This document shows, in pieces, positions 39,981-48,552 of a DNA stretch of 64,000 nt; position 1 is the stretch's first letter; every line of letters begins with the position of its first letter. A program made the position numbers and the translations under genes. The stretch comes from DAHVFY01 sp040388665 (GTDB lineage Bacteria; Chlamydiota; Chlamydiia; Chlamydiales; Rhabdochlamydiaceae), in contig JAZKBL010000042.1 of the NCBI GenBank assembly GCA_040388665.1, forward strand, positions 1 to 64,000, read 5' to 3'. Below the pieces are notes generated by a model. It had not been told where the DNA came from, ran no database searches, and saw nothing but the letters and a program-made list of their open reading frames with translations.

Positions 39981-41778
39981 CGTCTCTTAAATTTTGCATA
40001 ATAAACGTCTTACGAGCGGGAGTATTTTTCCCCATATAAAATTCAAGCGTTGGCTTAATATCAGAGAGGTTTTGAATGAGCACCGGCAAAAGCTTAATGT
40101 CTTTTCCTATGAACTGTTTGAACTCACTCGGCGAAATCTCTCCAAGGCCTTTAAAACGGGTGATTTCAACCCCCTTTTTTAGCTGCTGCGCTGCCTTTTC
40201 TTTCTCTTCTTCTGAATAGCAATAAAGCGTTTTCTCTTTATTTCTGACTTTGAAAAGTGGTGTTTCAAGGATATACAGATGGCCATTCAATACAAGACTT
40301 TCAAAATAGGTCAGAAAAAATGTGATCAATAAGTTGCGTATATGCATACCGTCAACGTCAGCATCTGTCGCAAGAACCACTTTATTATAACGCAGGTTAG
40401 AAAGATCCTCTTCAATATTAAGAGCCGACATCAAGTTGTACATCTCTTCATTTTTATAGAGAAGCTCCAGTTTCATCCCATGCACATTGAGTGGTTTGCC
40501 CCGCAAAGAAAATACGGCTTGTGTTAGCGGATTCCTTGTCATGACAATCGATCCAGAAGCGGACTCCCCTTCCGTTAAAAAGATCATCGAATCTTCACCT
40601 TCTTTCGATCCATCATTATAGTGGCATTTAGAATCACGCAGCTTAGGAATCTTGAACGAAATCTTCTTTTGTTTCTCTTTTGCTTCTTTCTTGACAGCCG
40701 CTAATTCTTTTCTAAGTTTTTCATTAAAAAGAATCCGGTCAACGATTTTCTGACCCGTCTCTTTATTCTTGTAGAGAAGATCTTGAACAGCATCTTTCAC
40801 TTCTTGAACAATCGGCGCACGGATCTCACCGTTTGAGAGTTTATTCTTTGTTTGTGATTCAAACACAGGATCTTTGACTTTTACAAGAATCGTCCCAACA
40901 ATTCCTTCTCGCACATCAAGACCTTGAAAGTTTTTCTTCACATACTCATTAACCCCTTTAAGTATGCCCTCTCTAAATGCTGAAAGGTGGGTTCCTCCAT
41001 CTTGCGTGTACTGACCGTTCACAAAGGAAAAATAGGTTTCCCCGTAACTTGAAGAATGAAGAAAAGCGAACTCAATATGCTTTCCTCTATAGTGAAGCGG
41101 TTCATAAAGACGATCCTCTTTAACCTCTTCATTTAAAAGATCTAAAAGTCCATTTTCTGAGCGAAATTCTTTACCGTTAAAAACAAGCGTAAGGCCCGTA
41201 TTCAGATATGCGTAGTGAGAAAGACGCTTCTCAATTAACTCTTTTTGATAGGAAAATTTCTTAAAAATCTCCGTATCAGGAATAAATTCAACAAATGTGC
41301 CATTCTTCTCTTTTGTCTTTCCTTTTTTCTTGCCCTGAAGAATCCCTTTAGAAAAGCTCGCCTCAACAAACTCTCCATCACGAACACTTCTTACAGTAAA
41401 ATGGGAAGAAAGAGCATTTACAGCCTTTGTGCCAACACCGTTAAGTCCAACAGAGAATTGAAAAACATCATCATTGTACTTAGCACCTGTGTTGATTTGG
41501 CTAACACACTCAATAACCTTACCTAAAGGAATACCCCGTCCAAAGTCTCGAACAGAAACTAATCCTGTTTTCTGATTAAGCTCGATCAAAACCTTATTAC
41601 CGTGACCCATGATGAACTCATCGATAGCATTATCGATCAATTCTTTCAGCATCACATAAATACCATCGTCAGGATGAGACCCATCCCCTAATCTACCAAT
41701 GTACATCCCTGAGCGCAGCCTAATATGAGCTAGTGCATCCAGGGAGAGAACGGTACTTTCATCGTATTTTTTAGCCAT
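39967..41778 (-). CDS. parE: Topoisomerase IV/gyrase subunit B-like protein
   Basis: A 603-residue GHKL ATPase and TOPRIM protein. ELIDNAIDEFIMGHGNKVLI carries the Mg-binding Asn, VSVRDFGRGIP and VGLNGVGTKAVNALS form the ATP lid region, EGESASGSIVMTRN starts the TOPRIM domain, and LATDADVDGMHIRNLL gives the DxD metal site. Its length is that of the second chlamydial B subunit. It begins 6 nt after the dus gene and overlaps parC, so epimerase, dus, parE and parC form a run on the minus strand. Confidence 0.9.
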   Translation of the reverse strand: MAKKYDESTVLSLDALAHIRLRSGMYIGRLGDGSHPDDGIYVMLKELIDNAIDEFIMGHGNKVLIELNQKTGLVSVRDFGRGIPLGKVIECVSQINTGAKYNDDVFQFSVGLNGVGTKAVNALSSHFTVRSVRDGEFVEASFSKGILQGKKKGKTKEKNGTFVEFIPDTEIFKKFSYQKELIEKRLSHYAYLNTGLTLVFNGKEFRSENGLLDLLNEEVKEDRLYEPLHYRGKHIEFAFLHSSSYGETYFSFVNGQYTQDGGTHLSAFREGILKGVNEYVKKNFQGLDVREGIVGTILVKVKDPVFESQTKNKLSNGEIRAPIVQEVKDAVQDLLYKNKETGQKIVDRILFNEKLRKELAAVKKEAKEKQKKISFKIPKLRDSKCHYNDGSKEGEDSMIFLTEGESASGSIVMTRNPLTQAVFSLRGKPLNVHGMKLELLYKNEEMYNLMSALNIEEDLSNLRYNKVVLATDADVDGMHIRNLLITFFLTYFESLVLNGHLYILETPLFKVRNKEKTLYCYSEEEKEKAAQQLKKGVEITRFKGLGEISPSEFKQFIGKDIKLLPVLIQNLSDIKPTLEFYMGKNTPARKTFIMQNLRDDDNG

Positions 41779-41784
41779 GTTTTA

Positions 41785-42762
41785 CTAATAACTATTCTCT
41801 TTTAAAAGATCGAGAGCAAATTCAAGAAACACTATAGGGTCGACACATTGAGATGTCAAGATTTGGGATCTCTTTTCAAGAAGCGCAGCGTTTCCTTTAA
41901 AGAAAAAACCAAACAACTGCTTAAGCCGGCTTACCTGAGCTCTCACCGTAATATCCTTAGGTGAGTTCTCAAGGAAAACATTAAAATAGCGGATGAGATC
42001 TTCCCATTTCGAGCAAAAAGGAACCCCTGAAAAGTGGGCTTTAATCTCATGAAAAATAAATGGGTTAATAATGCTTCCCCTCCCAATCATTAATGCATCA
42101 CAACGTGTGATTTTTAGCATCTCAAGCGCATCTTTGATGTTAAGGATATCCCCGTTGCCAACAAGCGGTACGCTCAAAAGCTCTTTTGCTTCCGCAATCA
42201 GATCCCATCTGGCAGGTGGGGTATAACCTTCTACTTTTGTGCGTGGATGCAGCGTGATATAACGCACTCCACTTTCCTCTGCTGCAAATAAATTTTCTTT
42301 AAAAAGAGAGATGTCTTCATAACCAGAACGCATCTTTAACGTAACAGGTATAGAAACAGCCTTCACTACAGATGTTGCAACTTCATGCAAAAAGCTCGGC
42401 TCTTTGAGCAAACTCGACCCGGCACCTTTACCGGTGACAGTATTAGAGGGGCACCCGCAATTGATATCAATACGCGGAGCACCCCGTCTTTCAATCTCTT
42501 GTGCCATTGCGGCCATCAGATCAAGATCAGAGCCCATCAGCTGTGCTGCAAGAGGAATCGGAGCTAGCTCATCCGGCTCATAAACACTCGCGAGACTTTT
42601 AATGTGCCCATTTTTGGGCACGCGTAAAAAATCTCTTACAGCCTCATCAAAACCTCCAATCGAGGCCATCGCCTTACGGAATGACCGGTCGCCTACTCCC
42701 TCCATAGGAGCTAAAATAAGAAACGGACAACCATTTGCATCTTTTGGAAGAAGTGTAGACAT
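41785..42762 (-). CDS. dus: tRNA-dihydrouridine synthase
   Basis: A 325-residue FMN enzyme of the Dus family. FLILAPMEGVGDRSFRKAM binds FMN, RIDINCGCPSNTVTGKGAGS holds the catalytic Cys, and YITLHPRTKVEGY, PLVGNGDI and ALMIGRGSIINPFIF complete the TIM barrel. It reduces specific uridines in tRNA D-loops. Subclass (A, B or C) is uncertain; the length and RTKVEGYTPPARWDLI suggest DusC-like. It sits between the epimerase-like gene and parE with short gaps. Confidence 0.88.
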   Translation of the reverse strand: MSTLLPKDANGCPFLILAPMEGVGDRSFRKAMASIGGFDEAVRDFLRVPKNGHIKSLASVYEPDELAPIPLAAQLMGSDLDLMAAMAQEIERRGAPRIDINCGCPSNTVTGKGAGSSLLKEPSFLHEVATSVVKAVSIPVTLKMRSGYEDISLFKENLFAAEESGVRYITLHPRTKVEGYTPPARWDLIAEAKELLSVPLVGNGDILNIKDALEMLKITRCDALMIGRGSIINPFIFHEIKAHFSGVPFCSKWEDLIRYFNVFLENSPKDITVRAQVSRLKQLFGFFFKGNAALLEKRSQILTSQCVDPIVFLEFALDLLKENSY

Positions 42763-42785
42763 ATGGACGGTGAATCTATCACAAC

Positions 42786-43790
42786 TTAACTTTTATTGCC
42801 TTTAAAATAGAAGATTGTTCTCTTGAGCCCCTCTTCTAAGTCCACTTGAGGCGCCCAGTTTAAAACGCTGTTTGCGCGGCTCAAATTAGGCTTTCTCTGC
42901 TTAGGGTCATCTTGTGGTAATGGCTCAAACGTTAAAATAGAATTTGAATTTGTAAGATCAATGACTCTTTCTGCAAGTTGTAATAGAGTAAACTCTCCGC
43001 TATTGCCTAAATTCACAGGACCTGTGACCTCATCAGCAGAATGCATCAACAAATAAATCCCCTCGATCAAATCAGAAACGTAGCAAAAAGAACGCGTCTG
43101 TTCTCCACTTCCATAAACCGTGATCGATCGATTATCAAGCGCTTGCACAATAAAATTAGAGACAACGCGCCCATCATTGGGATTCATCCGAGGACCATAA
43201 GTATTGAAAATACGCGCCACTTTTATTTTCACACCATGCACTCTATAATAATCAAAAAACAGCGTTTCGGCCGACCTCTTTCCCTCATCATAACATGATC
43301 TAATCCCGATCGGATTCACATTTCCCCAATAAGATTCTGTCTGAGGGTGTTCTATAGGATCTCCATAAACCTCGCTTGTCGACGCTTGGAAAATTCTAGC
43401 CCCGCATTTTTTTGCAAGCTCAAGAAGATTGAGCGCGCCAAGCACACTTGTTTTAAGCGTTTTAATAGGATCTGCTTGGTAGTGAGGAGGCGATGCAGGG
43501 CATGCAAAGTTGTAGATCTCATCCACCTGCATTTCGATTGCGTCTATCACATCATGCTCAATGAATGTGAAGTTAGGATTCCCCATAAGATGCTCCACAT
43601 TTGACAGACTTCCTGTCTGCAAATTGTCGAGACAAATTACGTCATAGCCCTCCTCAATCAACTTGTCGCACATATGGGAGCCTAAAAAACCAGCTCCTCC
43701 CGCAACAAGCACACGCCTTGCTTCTTCAGCATAACCACTTGTCAATACATTCACAAAAAGCACTGCCAAAATCAAAATTCTTTTTTTCAT
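42786..43790 (-). CDS. UDP-glucuronate decarboxylase-type epimerase with signal peptide
   Basis: A 334-residue extended SDR. After a Sec-type signal (MKKRILILAVLFVNVLTSGYA), RRVLVAGGAGFLGSHMCDKL, the YNFACPASPPHYQADPIKTL block, STSEVYGDP and SCYDEGKRSAET with YxxxK match UDP-xylose synthases and dTDP-glucose dehydratase relatives. ATG 43790 is chosen because AGGAG is 7 nt upstream. Animal UXS proteins are type II Golgi membrane proteins; bacterial ones are cytosolic, so the leader here is notable. If not cleaved it could be a membrane anchor. It heads the operon with dus, parE and parC. Confidence 0.85.
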   Translation of the reverse strand: MKKRILILAVLFVNVLTSGYAEEARRVLVAGGAGFLGSHMCDKLIEEGYDVICLDNLQTGSLSNVEHLMGNPNFTFIEHDVIDAIEMQVDEIYNFACPASPPHYQADPIKTLKTSVLGALNLLELAKKCGARIFQASTSEVYGDPIEHPQTESYWGNVNPIGIRSCYDEGKRSAETLFFDYYRVHGVKIKVARIFNTYGPRMNPNDGRVVSNFIVQALDNRSITVYGSGEQTRSFCYVSDLIEGIYLLMHSADEVTGPVNLGNSGEFTLLQLAERVIDLTNSNSILTFEPLPQDDPKQRKPNLSRANSVLNWAPQVDLEEGLKRTIFYFKGNKS

Positions 43791-43867
43791 TGTCATTCTC
43801 CTGTTAGATATCCATTCTAAAAACCGATGCACGCATACATAACAAGTCAGTTTATTTCTTAAATGAA

Positions 43868-43948
43868 AAAAATAACAAGATATTAGGATAAGCAGGATAA
43901 AAAAATGAAAAATTCCGATCCTGAATATCCTAATATTCTGTTATTTTT
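43868..43948. repeat. Long imperfect inverted repeat (31-nt arms)
   Basis: Arms 43868-43898 and 43918-43948 pair at about 27 of 31 positions around a 19-nt loop. The core is ATATTAGGAT and its complement. It lies between divergent genes, the epimerase-like gene and the pagL-like gene, and would make a very stable hairpin in either strand. Confidence 0.7.
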
Positions 43949-43973
43949 CCTGTAATCTGCTATAGTTGGATTC

Positions 43974-44447
43974 GTGAGAAATTGGCTATACCCTTTACTA
44001 CTTCTTCCTGGATTGCTTAACGCTACTAATAGCCCACCTATTTTTTCTACAGGTGTCGGTCTCTACAATGTCACAGGGATTCATAAACGCGTTTTTGTAC
44101 AATTGGAATACAAGTTTTCCCCTTTTTATTGGCATTTCCGCCCTCAAGTAGGAGGCATGATCACAGAACAAAAAACAACGTATTTTTATGGAGGGATTGC
44201 ATGCGATCTCTATCTTGTCGATAAAATCGTCTTAACTCCAAGCTTTTCACCGGGGCTCTACATCCAAGCGGGGGGTAAAAATTTAGGATTTCCTCTAGAA
44301 TTTAGAAGCGGTCTTTCTTTTGCTGTAGAGCGGGATTATTTTCGTCTAGGAGCAGAATTTTTTCATCTCTCCCACGGCCACATCGTAAAAAGAAATCCTG
44401 GCGTAAACTCCCTTGTGTTCTATCTCAGCATCCCTTTTAGTAAATAA
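43974..44447 (+). CDS. PagL-like lipid A 3-O-deacylase
   Basis: A 157-residue outer-membrane beta-barrel candidate with an N-terminal signal (LYPLLLLPGLLNA) and alternating hydrophobic strands. The C-terminal FRLGAEFFHLSHGHIVKRNP followed by GVNSLVF matches the PagL active-site region, where His and Ser act and NPG.NS is conserved. PagL removes a 3-O-linked acyl chain from lipid A. GTG is the likely start, as TTGGA lies just upstream. The 3' end overlaps the sterol reductase gene on the other strand. Confidence 0.78.
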   Translation: MRNWLYPLLLLPGLLNATNSPPIFSTGVGLYNVTGIHKRVFVQLEYKFSPFYWHFRPQVGGMITEQKTTYFYGGIACDLYLVDKIVLTPSFSPGLYIQAGGKNLGFPLEFRSGLSFAVERDYFRLGAEFFHLSHGHIVKRNPGVNSLVFYLSIPFSK

Positions 44448-45759
44448 AAGGAATGATTTTGTAACGCACCTTTGCGCAATGCTTCTCCCAGTCTTTTCCA
44501 TACTTCTTCGCACAGCGACTATCATCGCGCATAGCACGATCAAACAGTAAAATCGAAAGAAATACAAAATAGAAAAAAGGCAAAAAATTGCTAAAAAGAG
44601 CAGGAAGCGTCCAAAAAAATGCTCCAAAAAGCTCTGGAATGTAATGGAAATGACGAGAAATCCCCCACCATCCAGAAAGAAGTAAAAGACTTTCCTTTTT
44701 TTCTCCATTTTCAGTGACAAAATTGGCAAGCGTGTAGTTCGGCTTTTTCCCCCAAATTTTGCAATTACCTGATGTCATTCTCAGCTTTTGTCTTTGTCTA
44801 TCTGCTTGATAATTGATAAAAATCGCAAATGCGCCACAAACAAAAATCGCGACCGCTACAAATTGTCCAAGCTGATTAGGATGGTTAACCAAATAAAGAG
44901 CAGGCGATGTGTAGATCGAAGGAACCCACACAAGACAACCCCAGCAGATATAAAAACCTGCCCTATCATACATAATGTCTAAAGAGCGTAAATACCCCGT
45001 CTCCCAGCAAAAAAACTTGAAAATGTAAATCATCTGAAGAGCCACAGAAATCAGCATGGAATTACTTAATCCATGAAGAGCATGCTGTTTTGCTGCAAAC
45101 GAAAGAATAATAAGCCCCCAGCTCATCATGCCAAAGCGACAGTTCGTAAACATTTTAATATCCCAACCTAAGATGCGCGGGTACAACTCTGTTCCCCAAT
45201 AGTAATCAAAAACCACATTGCCACTTGTTCCAGAATCTGTACATGAAGGAGCAAAACGTCCTTTGAAGTAGAGAAAAAGACAAAAGAAAAGGCTAAAAAT
45301 ATTAAGAGCTCCAATCAAACCGCCAAAATTATCGTAGATGATTGTCGGAGAAAATAGCTTCAAAGGATATGCGCATAAATAAAAAAGTGTCAGCGTCGTA
45401 AGAAAACTGATTACCCCATTTGCCTTATACACTGGAATATTTCCTTTCGGAGTGAGAGGCCCATAGAATAGTTTTCCCGGCATCAATTTCATGAATGCCA
45501 GCTGAAATAATGCAAAAACAACGATCATCTGCCATGCGGTTTTGGTGCCAAAAACATAAGGAACCCACAAGTGATATAGCGTCGAAAAAAAGCCTTCTTT
45601 ACAACACAGCTGGAAAAATTGCTCAAAAGAACCTCCTAAATAAACACACGTATACCAGAGAACCATTGCGAAGGAAGGGCTTGCAACGAGAAGAAACAAA
45701 GGCCCGATTGTGGAGCGCATCTGATGAAAAATTTTCGATTTCATGACGTTATACAACAT
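44437..45759 (-). CDS. Sterol reductase (ERG4/ERG24, DHCR7-like)
   Basis: A 440-residue polytopic protein with about nine spans. The C-terminal signature is LLLSGWWGISRHFHYIPEL, followed by LPFFYFVFLSILLFDRAMRD and CAKKYGKDWEKHC. These are the classical sterol C14/C7 reductase motifs. YICWGCLVWVPSIYTSP is closest to 7-dehydrocholesterol reductase. Such genes are of eukaryotic origin; they are known from Coxiella and from some environmental chlamydiae. ATG 45759 is chosen for GGAG 5 nt upstream. It may alter host-derived sterols in bacterial or vacuole membranes. Confidence 0.87.
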   Translation of the reverse strand: MLYNVMKSKIFHQMRSTIGPLFLLVASPSFAMVLWYTCVYLGGSFEQFFQLCCKEGFFSTLYHLWVPYVFGTKTAWQMIVVFALFQLAFMKLMPGKLFYGPLTPKGNIPVYKANGVISFLTTLTLFYLCAYPLKLFSPTIIYDNFGGLIGALNIFSLFFCLFLYFKGRFAPSCTDSGTSGNVVFDYYWGTELYPRILGWDIKMFTNCRFGMMSWGLIILSFAAKQHALHGLSNSMLISVALQMIYIFKFFCWETGYLRSLDIMYDRAGFYICWGCLVWVPSIYTSPALYLVNHPNQLGQFVAVAIFVCGAFAIFINYQADRQRQKLRMTSGNCKIWGKKPNYTLANFVTENGEKKESLLLLSGWWGISRHFHYIPELFGAFFWTLPALFSNFLPFFYFVFLSILLFDRAMRDDSRCAKKYGKDWEKHCAKVRYKIIPFIY

Positions 45760-45884
45760 ATGAGCTCCACTAATTAAAATATTTTTTATAAATATCAGAC
45801 ACACGATTTAAAATCAGAATATTATACGAGTGCAAAAGTTGAATCTAGTCTTTTTTTCACGCATCCGCTATCCTATAGAGGATT

Positions 45885-46547
45885 ATGGAATGGATACACA
45901 AGTTCGATCTTTTTCTTTTTGATTTCGATGGTCTCCTCGTTGACACAGAGAGACTGCACTACCAAGCCTATCTTTTTTTATGCTACAACCATGGTTTTGA
46001 ACTTGGATGGGATTTTGAGCGATACTGCAAAATAGCGCACTCAGATGCACATGCTCTAAGAAAAGCTCTCTATAACGAATTTCCCGATCTTCTAAAAGAA
46101 CAACCAGATTTCCGTGTTTTATATGAAGAAAAGAAAAGAATTTATATCGAGATTCTTAAAGAAAGAACCCTTGAACTGATGCCAGGCGCTGCAGAACTCC
46201 TAACAGCACTTGCGGGAGCAGGAATTCGCCGTATCATTGCGACACACTCCCCAAAAGAACAGATCGACATCATTAGAGCAAAACAGCCGCTGCTGCTTAG
46301 CATACCAGATGTGATCACACGCGAAGATTATGAGAATCCAAAACCTGCCCCCGACGCTTACCTAACAGCCATAGCGAAAGTTTCCAAGCCAGGCGATAGA
46401 ATCATCGGTTTTGAGGATTCCCTGCGCGGACTTACAGCCCTTCAAGCAACTCCAGCCCTTCCCGTTCTCATCGCTCCCATACGTCCCCTAACACTCCCAC
46501 AAGGCGTCCTCTACTTTCCAACGCTAAAAGACATCGCTTTCACTTAA
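45885..46547 (+). CDS. HAD hydrolase, beta-phosphoglucomutase-like
   Basis: A 220-residue HAD protein with motif I FDFDGLLVDTERLHYQAY, a helical cap, motif II IIATHSPKEQI, motif III lysine in DYENPKPAPDAYLTAI and motif IV IIGFEDSLRGLTALQA. The DGLLVDTE start is characteristic of beta-phosphoglucomutase and sugar phosphatase relatives. A long spacer without obvious gene follows (46548-47185). No signal peptide is present. Confidence 0.87.
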   Translation: MEWIHKFDLFLFDFDGLLVDTERLHYQAYLFLCYNHGFELGWDFERYCKIAHSDAHALRKALYNEFPDLLKEQPDFRVLYEEKKRIYIEILKERTLELMPGAAELLTALAGAGIRRIIATHSPKEQIDIIRAKQPLLLSIPDVITREDYENPKPAPDAYLTAIAKVSKPGDRIIGFEDSLRGLTALQATPALPVLIAPIRPLTLPQGVLYFPTLKDIAFT

Positions 46548-46635
46548 GGTTACTTATACTAAAAGAAAATGAAGAATTGGCAAAACTTAAAAAAACTGCT
46601 TCAATAAACATGTCGGGTGACATGTGCTTATGCCA

Positions 46636-46841
46636 TGTCCCCAGCGACCCCCTTGAGCTTCATTTCGCTTTGCCAAACCGCGTCCTCGGAGGCGGGGTGG
46701 GTATAACCCAATCCCCGCACGCGCTTCGCGCTCTCCTGCGGTGCGATTTTGCTGTGCGATCTGAAGCCGCCGGCTGCTCAAAGCGCTCACTTCCCAAGTC
46801 CTTCGGCTTGGGCCCCTTCTCGCGTCCTCTCGCAGAGCTCA
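46636..46841. other. GC-rich structured island
   Basis: About 200 bases with G+C well over half stand in AT-rich DNA. They contain several short palindromes: CCTCGGAGG, GGGTATAACCC, GCGCTTCGCGC and CCCAAG-8 nt-CTTGGG; ACATGTC...GACATGT lies just before. ORFs on both strands here have biased compositions and no ribosome-binding site, so I do not call genes. Its origin is foreign or structural. Confidence 0.5.
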
Positions 46842-46889
46842 TTTAAATTTCCATAACCCTAAAATTATCCGTTATTCGTTTTTCAGGTA

Positions 46890-47082
46890 GTGCTTAAAGA
46901 TGATGTAGATAATGAGAATTTTTCTATAGATGCATCTATAGTGAAAGCTCACCAGGATGCCTGCAGAGTTAAAAAAAAGCGGACGAAGCTTTAGGCGAAT
47001 TGGGACAAGATATGAGATGTTAGCTCAAAACTATGCGGGAATGGTAATAATTGCATGTATCCTACAATGGCTGATCTTTTAG
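46890..47082 (+). pseudogene. IS5-family transposase remnant
   Basis: The frame reads VLKDDVDNENFSIDASIVKA, then HQDACRVKKK. A one-base shift is then needed to continue ADEALGELGQ. The end of the fragment reads LAQNYAGMVIIACILQWL. The IDAS.V.AHQ..A..KK...AL order is that of IS5-type DDE transposases around the second catalytic Asp, and ..NYA.MV..ACIL.WL is the usual C-terminus. About 60-70% of the protein between and before is deleted. Confidence 0.72.
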
Positions 47083-47185
47083 GAACACTGCCTAATGCCA
47101 TGAACATTTTTTAGAGCAAAACTGTAGATTAAAAAAAAGGAGTTCTTTAGAATTTCCCAATGGCTTGGAGTTTTCGATAATATTT

Positions 47186-48145
47186 ATGGCAAAAGAAATT
47201 AGAAAAATTGAAGTGATTCCTTACGATCCCGCATGGCCAAAGCAATTTGAGCTTGAAGCGGATCAGATTAAAAAAGCTTTGGGAGACCTCTGCATAGCTA
47301 TCCACCACGTTGGCTCTACCTCGGTACCAGGCCTTGCAGCTAAGCCCAAAATAGACATCATCGTCGTTGTGAAGAATAATCCGATGGAAACAATTAAAAA
47401 ATTAGAAGCCGTCGGCTTTGATTATCGTGGCGAATTTAACATCCCCTTGCATTACGGCTTTAGCAAGCGAGGTAAAATTAGTGTCAATCTTCATGTCTAT
47501 GAGGAACAACATCCTGAAATCGAACTCAATCTCACCTTTCGAGATTATCTTAGGAACCACCCCGAGATCCGCGATGAGTATACAGCGCTGAAGCAGGGAT
47601 TACTAGAAAAAGAATCTTCTTTTAAAAAAAATGATTCGATGTTCACAGGCTATAATCTAGGAAAAGATGCCTTTATTCGCAAAGTTCTAAAGCTCGCCGG
47701 ATTTCAACGTTTGCGTTTTGTAAGATGTACCCATTACGATGAGTGGGATACAGCTAAAAAGCTTAGACAACGCTATTTTTTTGATAAAGTCCCAATTACT
47801 GATCCTTATGAATGGACATTCAGTCACAAAGACCACGTCCATTTCATCTTATGCCGAGGCGTTGAAATGATTGGCTATGCTCATATTCAGCTATGGCCGG
47901 AATCAAGAGCTGCAATACGGATAATCGTCGTCGAGGAAACAGAGCGCCATCAAGGCTATGGCAAACAGTTTTTAGAATGGATCGAAACTTGGCTAAAATG
48001 GAGTGGTTATCACAGCCTCCATACAGAATCATCCCCAGATGCGCTATCGTTTTACGAGCGCCTGGGATACAAAGCAATGCCTTTCAATGACCCCGATGGA
48101 TATAAGGGAGATCCTCGAGATATCCCCATGGGCAAAGTTTTGTAA
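47186..48145 (+). CDS. GrpB (UPF0157) nucleotidyltransferase-like domain fused to GNAT
   Basis: A 319-residue fusion. Residues 5-170 are a GrpB/UPF0157 domain: VIPYDPAWPKQFELEADQIK, HHVGSTSVPGLAAKPKIDI with the nucleotidyltransferase-like GS and D residues, and LTFRDYLRNHPEIRDEY. Residues 175-319 are a GNAT acetyltransferase with ERHQGYGKQFLEWIETWL and DALSFYERLGY. I chose ATG 47186 although spacing to GGAG is long. GrpB-GNAT fusions exist in other bacteria. The role is unknown; coenzyme A binding is suggested for GrpB. Confidence 0.82.
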   Translation: MAKEIRKIEVIPYDPAWPKQFELEADQIKKALGDLCIAIHHVGSTSVPGLAAKPKIDIIVVVKNNPMETIKKLEAVGFDYRGEFNIPLHYGFSKRGKISVNLHVYEEQHPEIELNLTFRDYLRNHPEIRDEYTALKQGLLEKESSFKKNDSMFTGYNLGKDAFIRKVLKLAGFQRLRFVRCTHYDEWDTAKKLRQRYFFDKVPITDPYEWTFSHKDHVHFILCRGVEMIGYAHIQLWPESRAAIRIIVVEETERHQGYGKQFLEWIETWLKWSGYHSLHTESSPDALSFYERLGYKAMPFNDPDGYKGDPRDIPMGKVL

Positions 48146-48284
48146 ATCTAGTCATCTAGATGTTTACAGTTGCTGCAAAAATATAGAAAGGAAGACTCTC
48201 TTGTACTCGATCATCTGCAGCTGCTGGCAATTCAAAAGATGATCTATTTAAAAATCCATGCGACAAACTACGGCGTCACAGCTT

Positions 48285-48542
48285 GTGAATACTCCCTCAG
48301 CTAAAGCAGAGGGCTTCTCCCGGTGAAGGGGCCTTCTGCTCTTAGTCATACACATTATATGACGAGGGCCTTTAGGGACTGGGTACCCAGGCTATCTATA
48401 CCGAGAGCCGAAAACATAGTGCTTTTAGAGAGCGAGTCTCAGCCTGCACGAAAGTGAGACTAATATAGCAGGAATGGAAGATTAAAAACAAGAAGCGCAT
48501 TTCATCCCAGTCCTAAACGACTGGGTTTTCATGCGTCGAAGG
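48285..48542 (-). mobile_element. IS200/IS605-like miniature element, copy 3 (258 bp)
   Basis: Same sequence and orientation as copy 2, placed in the 407-base gap between the GrpB-GNAT gene and the DUF115 operon. The left flank is CACAGCTT, the right flank ATAAAATATC. Nothing else is recognisable in the gap. Confidence 0.75.
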
Positions 48543-48552
48543 ATAAAATATC

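Noticed and set aside
46587..46846. Protein-coding ORFs in the GC-rich island
   Set aside because: ORFs on both strands have biased, low-complexity composition, no ribosome-binding sites and no family resemblance.
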